This document shows, piece by piece, positions 8,272 through 11,880 of a DNA stretch of 11,880 nt (the first letter of the stretch is position 1; each line of letters starts with the position of its first letter). The position numbers and the translations under genes were made by a program. This stretch comes from Bacteroidales bacterium Bact_23 (GTDB lineage Bacteria > Bacteroidota > Bacteroidia > Bacteroidales > Lentimicrobiaceae), in the NCBI GenBank assembly GCA_001603685.1, contig LUZO01000433.1, forward strand, positions 1-11,880. Reading direction: 5' to 3'. Under the pieces are notes generated by a model, which saw only the letters and a list, made by a program, of their open reading frames with translations, was not told where the DNA came from and made no database searches.

Positions 8272-8329
8272 TCATTCTTTAACCGGCTTACACCTTATTA
8301 TATATAGTCATATCAGGCTCCAAAAAATA

Positions 8330-9076
8330 ATGCAAGCGGCAGAATCCAAAAATAAAACCACCGTAGCAGGCAGAATCATGATAGTGGATGACGATGCCGT
8401 AATCCGTACCGGGTTGCGTGGTCTGATCAAGAGCCTGGGTTTGTTTGAGGTAGCCGGAGAAGCCACCAACGGCGAAGATTTCCTTGCACAGCTCCCCCGT
8501 ACCGATGCCGGCTTTGTGCTGCTCGATCTGGTTATGCCCGGCATGCACGGCCTGGAAGTGGCACGCCGCGCCATGCAGATTAAACCGGAACTTAAAATCA
8601 TCATCTGCAGCGCCGATGCCCGCCGCGATGAGCTGTACAAACTGCTGGATACCGGTATTTTCGGCTTTATTCTGAAAACGGAAGGATTCGGGCAAACCAT
8701 CAAGGCACTGACCAGCGCCGCCGAAGGAATTCCCTATTTTTCGCCCGAACTGGTAGGACTGGTAATCAGGCACCGGATGCCCGAGAAAAATACGATTCAG
8801 TTTTCGCCACGCGAAACGGAAATCATCGGGCTGATGTGCAAGGGCTACAGCATGAACGAAATAGCGGAAGCGCTTTTTATCAGTGTCCGTACCGCCGAAA
8901 AACACCGCTCGAACATGCTGGGGAAAATAGGTAAAAACTCCACCCTCGAACTGGTGCTGTATGCCCTGAAAAATGAAATCATCCCCTTCGAAGAGATAGA
9001 TTACAGAAATTGCTCCGTTAGCGAAGGCGGCTACTGCGCCAAAGTTTCCGAGGCCGTTTCTTCAGGAAAACCATAA
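8330..9076 (+). CDS. NarL/FixJ-family response regulator, canonical receiver and LuxR-type HTH
   Basis: The 248-residue cytoplasmic regulator has a receiver at about 15-135 with acidic pair Asp20/Asp21, phosphoacceptor Asp66 in LLDLVMPGM, Ser94 and Lys116, so all the switch residues are present. A LuxR-type helix-turn-helix lies at about 157-218, with FSPRETEII and the recognition helix region VRTAEKHRSNM. Such proteins normally dimerise and bind DNA after phosphorylation by a histidine kinase, but none is in the window. A tail of 30 residues past the HTH (219-248) contains Cys228 and Cys236 and is longer than usual. The start at 8330 is preceded by a good promoter. Met17 inside the receiver is too late to be the start. 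The next regulator follows after 25 bp. Targets are unknown; the divergent surface-protein operon is an obvious candidate by position. Confidence 0.95.
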   Translation: MQAAESKNKTTVAGRIMIVDDDAVIRTGLRGLIKSLGLFEVAGEATNGEDFLAQLPRTDAGFVLLDLVMPGMHGLEVARRAMQIKPELKIIICSADARRDELYKLLDTGIFGFILKTEGFGQTIKALTSAAEGIPYFSPELVGLVIRHRMPEKNTIQFSPRETEIIGLMCKGYSMNEIAEALFISVRTAEKHRSNMLGKIGKNSTLELVLYALKNEIIPFEEIDYRNCSVSEGGYCAKVSEAVSSGKP

Positions 9077-9101
9077 AACCGGAATAACCAAAAATCCTGT
9101 T

Positions 9102-9782
9102 ATGGCATTTAGGAAAAATTCAGCAGGCAAACCGGTCAGGGTTTTTATCGCCGACCCCCATACCATATTCCGGGAAGGGATCAAAAAAATCATTGAGAAC
9201 GATGCCCGTTTTACCGTTGCCGGAGAGTCGGTTTGTTGCCCGCTGTCCGATGACAAAACAGATTTATCGGAGATTGATCTGCTGCTGATTTTCGCCATTC
9301 CGCTGAAAGCAGGCATAGAGGCGGGCATATCGCTGAAACAACTCTACCCCGACCTTACCACCGTTCTGCTGACCAACAACAGCCGCCACCCCGACCTGTT
9401 TATCGCCATTGAAGGCGGCTTTTCAGGCATCATTCACAAAGCCGTTACCGAAGCCAACCTGCTTGAAGCCCTCAACGACCTCGCCAACGGACACACCTAT
9501 TATTCGCCCGAGGTGATTGCCAACATTCAGCGAAAAAGAGCCGGCCAGGCTCAGGATGCGGGCAAGCCGTCAAGCATTAACTGGACCGATAAGGAGCGGG
9601 AGATCCTGAAACTGATTGCCAAAGGGCATAACAATGATGAGATTGCCCAGCTGATGGATTTGAAGGTGCGCACCATCGAAGGGCATAAATCCAGAATGGC
9701 CCTGAAAGCCAATGTACCGAATACGGTAAATTTAGTTCTCTTCGCCCTGAAATACAATATCCTGGAACTCAGCGATTTGTGA
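9102..9782 (+). CDS. LuxR-type regulator with degenerate (pseudo) receiver domain
   Basis: The 226-residue protein has the NarL-family layout: receiver at about 12-130 and LuxR-type HTH at about 159-220 (WTDKEREIL, VRTIEGHKSRM). The receiver is degenerate. The usual ADDH is ADPH (Asp18, Pro19), and in LLLIFAIP the position of the phosphoacceptor Asp is Ile63, four before Pro67. Thr91 and Lys113 remain. It therefore probably cannot be phosphorylated at the normal site and may act constitutively, respond to another signal, or pair with the first regulator. Vicinal Cys45-Cys46 are present in the receiver. It is 25 bp downstream of the canonical regulator and lacks its own evident promoter, so the two are likely co-transcribed. 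The HTH is intact, so DNA binding is expected. Confidence 0.93.
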   Translation: MAFRKNSAGKPVRVFIADPHTIFREGIKKIIENDARFTVAGESVCCPLSDDKTDLSEIDLLLIFAIPLKAGIEAGISLKQLYPDLTTVLLTNNSRHPDLFIAIEGGFSGIIHKAVTEANLLEALNDLANGHTYYSPEVIANIQRKRAGQAQDAGKPSSINWTDKEREILKLIAKGHNNDEIAQLMDLKVRTIEGHKSRMALKANVPNTVNLVLFALKYNILELSDL

Positions 9783-9894
9783 CTTTCCGGTTAATCCCTG
9801 ATAGATTGGAATTTCTCCGATCTGCCTCAGCAAATCACATAACGGCAACGGCTTTCAATAACGCATGCAATTGTGCCGCCGGTAGATCATAACA

Positions 9895-9924
9895 AACTGC
9901 AACGGAATATTCCGCTTTGCAGTT
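9895..9924. terminator. Hairpin between convergent genes, likely bidirectional terminator or mRNA end
   Basis: Outer arms AACTGCAA (9895-9902) and TTGCAGTT (9917-9924) flank the palindrome CGGAATATTCCG (9903-9914), with a 2-nt bulge. The structure sits at the end of both convergent genes and overlaps the first two bases of the plus-strand complement of the ferredoxin gene stop codon (9923-9925). There is no long T tract on either side, so it may stabilise 3' ends rather than act as a classical terminator. Confidence 0.5.
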
Positions 9925-11827
9925 AAAACCTGAACGGATTATCAACCATCTGCTCCGTACCGTCACTCATATGTACCTTTAACTGCGGGGCATTCAACTG
10001 CTCCATGATTTCATCCCTATCCGTGACTTTGGGAAGATAGCAAAGCCTGAGGCTGAAACCATCCGCGCCGGGCACAACCTCAAATTTGGTAACACCCGGG
10101 TTGTTGCTGATGTGGCTGAGAAGGTACCACGGCATATCCGCCAGTTCAGGCTCCGCGGCAGCGGCAAAAGGCAGCAACAGCGTATCGGCCGAATCCGAAG
10201 GCGTTGTTGCGGTGCTATTAAAATCCATGGCAATGGGCTCATAAACCAGTGAAAGGTACTGCGCAAGTGGAACCGCCTGTTTTTCGGTAAAGCCGGCCAC
10301 CCTGAAGTTCGTGCGCGCTTCGTTCTGCTTACCGTCAACCTCCCACTTTGTTTTCTTCTCTTCGATAAGCGATTTGATCCTTCCGGCATCAATACGGCGC
10401 GGGTCGAAATAGACCACCGCATGCACCGGTTCGCCGAAGCGGGTTTCCATGGCATAAATGCCGGGAGTCTGTCCAAAACGCATCGTCAGCATCCTGGAAT
10501 CAAGGGGATCGAAAAACTGATCTATCAGGAACTCCGCAACTGCAACTGACTCTGTCCGCGTTTCCGGTGCGGCGAATATCCTGCTTACCGGTGTAAAGAT
10601 TGCCTCACGGATGGCATTGTCGTCAAGCACCTCCGGATCGTAATACACTTTTACCGAATGGCCGGATACAAAGGTTTCCACCCCAAGCACTCCGGGAAGC
10701 GATTCCATGTGGGTGGCAAACGACATCGAGCTGCCGTAGCACTTCACATTCTTCAATCCGCTCTGCTGATAGACTGCCGCTTTTGCCATCTGCTGTTCAT
10801 CGCCCCATTTCAGGCTAATGGTGGGGATATCGGTAACGGCGGCGAAGGTAATGCCGATTGCAATCAGCAGGATGGTGGCCGTTGCCGGCAGCCATTTCAT
10901 ATTTCTGCGGTTGTAGTTCAGGGTGTCGGGTTCGGGGCATTTGGCCACACAATCGCCGCAAAGGTGGCAGTCGATGTGGTCAACGCGCGGCTGGTCTGAA
11001 ATCCTGATGGCCATGGGGCAGGCTTTGTCGCAGATTCTGCACGAGGTGCAGGTATCGGCGTTTCGGGTAACCTTCACCAGCGGCAGCAGGCGCGAGCCCA
11101 GTCGCGTGGTCTCGAGCAGCATTCCGGCAATGCTCAGGGCGGCCAGCAGCCACACCCAGCTGATTGCCAGCCCGAAAACCAGTACCAGCACGGCATACAG
11201 GCCGATCAACCCCAGAAACACAATGCCGTAGGTAAAGATATTGGAAGCGGCGCTCAGCGGGCAAAGGTATTTGCACCAAAGCTGCCTTACGAAAAACGAC
11301 CCGGGAATAACCAGCAACAGCGCAAGGCCGGCATACAGCGGAACCACATCGTGGCCAAAACCGGAAAATACGGCATAGTAGGGGTCGAATATCCGGCAAA
11401 ACAGCTCGCTGTCGGTAACGGTATAAAAGACGGTAACAAACAGCAGCCCGTATTTGAGCACCCGGAGCAGGCGGTCGGCAATGCCGGTGACAACGAAGTT
11501 CATTTTATACTTCCTGCCGAGCCTGCCCAGCCATTCCGTAAAGGTTCCGATGGGGCAGATGTGGCTGCAAAACAGCTTGCTGAACAGAAAGATACCGGCA
11601 ATCAGCGCAAGGCCCATCCCGATCTGGCTGGTGGTCATGGTACAGGCAAGCGTATTGCTGGCCAGATAGGAACCAAACGCCTGAATCCCGCCAAAAGGGC
11701 AATACGCCTCAATATCAGCGATGTATGAGCGGTCGAAGAGCGGGCGGATCAGCATCAGAACAAGCAATCCAAAAACCGTCCACTGCAGTGCCATTCTATA
11801 TTTGTTGTTTCGTTTCGCTTTTGCCAT
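9923..11827 (-). CDS. NapH/CcoG-like membrane polyferredoxin with C-terminal HMA-like domains
   Basis: The 634-residue inner-membrane protein has several membrane segments (about 13-30, 68-85, 122-138, 161-178, 198-235). NapH-type cysteine motifs are at CPFGG (Cys43), CSHICP (Cys87, Cys91) and CKYLCP (Cys185, Cys189). Two ferredoxin motifs CxxCxxCxxxCP follow at Cys260-270 and Cys287-297, expected to bind two [4Fe-4S] clusters. A further segment lies at 312-331. The remaining 300 residues are an extension: about 350-411 is clearly like a heavy-metal-associated fold (KCYGSSM in place of the metal loop, then GVLGVE, VKVYYDP), and about 428-490 and 565-612 look like degenerate copies. NapH and CcoG proteins pass electrons in nitrate reduction or copper handling for cbb3 oxidase; which applies here is not shown. 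There is no cytochrome oxidase or nitrate reductase gene in the window. Start at 11827 follows a promoter-like motif by about 30 bp. Confidence 0.9.
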   Translation of the reverse strand: MAKAKRNNKYRMALQWTVFGLLVLMLIRPLFDRSYIADIEAYCPFGGIQAFGSYLASNTLACTMTTSQIGMGLALIAGIFLFSKLFCSHICPIGTFTEWLGRLGRKYKMNFVVTGIADRLLRVLKYGLLFVTVFYTVTDSELFCRIFDPYYAVFSGFGHDVVPLYAGLALLLVIPGSFFVRQLWCKYLCPLSAASNIFTYGIVFLGLIGLYAVLVLVFGLAISWVWLLAALSIAGMLLETTRLGSRLLPLVKVTRNADTCTSCRICDKACPMAIRISDQPRVDHIDCHLCGDCVAKCPEPDTLNYNRRNMKWLPATATILLIAIGITFAAVTDIPTISLKWGDEQQMAKAAVYQQSGLKNVKCYGSSMSFATHMESLPGVLGVETFVSGHSVKVYYDPEVLDDNAIREAIFTPVSRIFAAPETRTESVAVAEFLIDQFFDPLDSRMLTMRFGQTPGIYAMETRFGEPVHAVVYFDPRRIDAGRIKSLIEEKKTKWEVDGKQNEARTNFRVAGFTEKQAVPLAQYLSLVYEPIAMDFNSTATTPSDSADTLLLPFAAAAEPELADMPWYLLSHISNNPGVTKFEVVPGADGFSLRLCYLPKVTDRDEIMEQLNAPQLKVHMSDGTEQMVDNPFRF

Positions 11828-11855
11828 AGCTGCTTTGAGGTTTATATTTTCAATT

Positions 11856-11863
11856 CAAAAATA
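11856..11863 (-). promoter_or_regulatory. TAnnTTTG -7 element for the polyferredoxin gene
   Basis: Leftward TATTTTTG fits the Bacteroidota -7 motif and lies 28 bp before the start codon, allowing a short leader of about 20 nt. The matching -33 box would fall at or beyond the right edge of the window and cannot be checked. Confidence 0.4.
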
Positions 11864-11880
11864 TGAAGTTAAACCTATTC

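Larger units (their letters stand above)
7732..8329. other. Divergent intergenic region, about 600 bp, no gene seen
   Basis: No convincing coding region, tRNA or mobile-element end is seen here. It is AT-rich, especially 8090-8290. It holds the promoter pair described at 8240-8271, a weaker leftward promoter candidate at 8027-8061, and three inverted repeats between 7819 and 7940. Its length is generous for a divergent promoter region and leaves room for a leader RNA of about 290 nt ahead of the surface-protein operon. Confidence 0.8.

Noticed and set aside
8288..8905. 205-codon minus-strand ORF opposite the first response regulator
   Set aside because: The plus-strand frame encodes a complete receiver and HTH with all motifs. 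The antisense frame has no recognisable domain and is a GC-rich shadow.
10980..11728. ORFs of 65-139 codons on both strands within the polyferredoxin gene
   Set aside because: They overlap the frame with two CxxCxxCxxxCP motifs and membrane segments. They have biased, low-complexity content typical of shadow frames.

Overview
The window looks like a chromosomal piece of a Bacteroidota genome, probably a Bacteroidales- or Flavobacteriia-like lineage. The reasons are a very large secreted surface protein made of Ig-like, DUF11-like and HYR-like modules, promoter motifs of the Bacteroidota type (TTTG plus TAnnTTTG), and starts without clear Shine-Dalgarno sites. GC content looks higher in the right-hand genes than in the surface-protein gene. 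No RNA genes, insertion sequences, CRISPR arrays or phage genes were recognised.

Region 1-7731 (minus strand) holds two genes that run leftwards as a probable operon. First is a 198-residue secreted protein of unknown function (7135-7731). After only 25 bp comes the start of a giant surface protein at 7109, which stays open to the left edge with 2369 codons in the window and no stop. Its order is: signal peptide, N-terminal beta-rich head, DUF11-like module, two Ig-like modules, a PKD-like module, fourteen tandem HYR-like repeats of 82-96 residues (582-4262), and then HYR modules of a different type that run off the window. Short ORFs called on the opposite strand across this region are shadows of this gene.

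Region 7732-8329 is a gene-free divergent intergenic region of about 600 bp. It has a good Bacteroidota promoter for the rightward genes, a weaker candidate for the leftward operon, and a set of inverted repeats that would lie in the leftward leader RNA.

Region 8330-9782 (plus strand) encodes two NarL/LuxR-type response regulators in tandem. The first has all receiver residues. The second has lost the phosphorylatable Asp and half of the acidic pair, so it is a pseudo-receiver. No histidine kinase is next to them. A convergent gap of 140 bp with a strong hairpin separates them from a minus-strand gene (9923-11827). That gene encodes a NapH/CcoG-like membrane polyferredoxin with two [4Fe-4S] motifs and an unusual C-terminal extension of heavy-metal-associated-like folds.

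The most interesting points are the reciprocal cysteine losses in adjacent repeat pairs of the surface protein, the recombination-like sharing of near-identical DNA blocks among its repeats, the structured leader of its operon, the pairing of canonical and degenerate regulators, and the HMA-like tail on the ferredoxin. No complete new defence or mobile system is visible. The adhesin, the small secreted protein and the divergent regulators together are the best candidate for an uncharacterised surface system.
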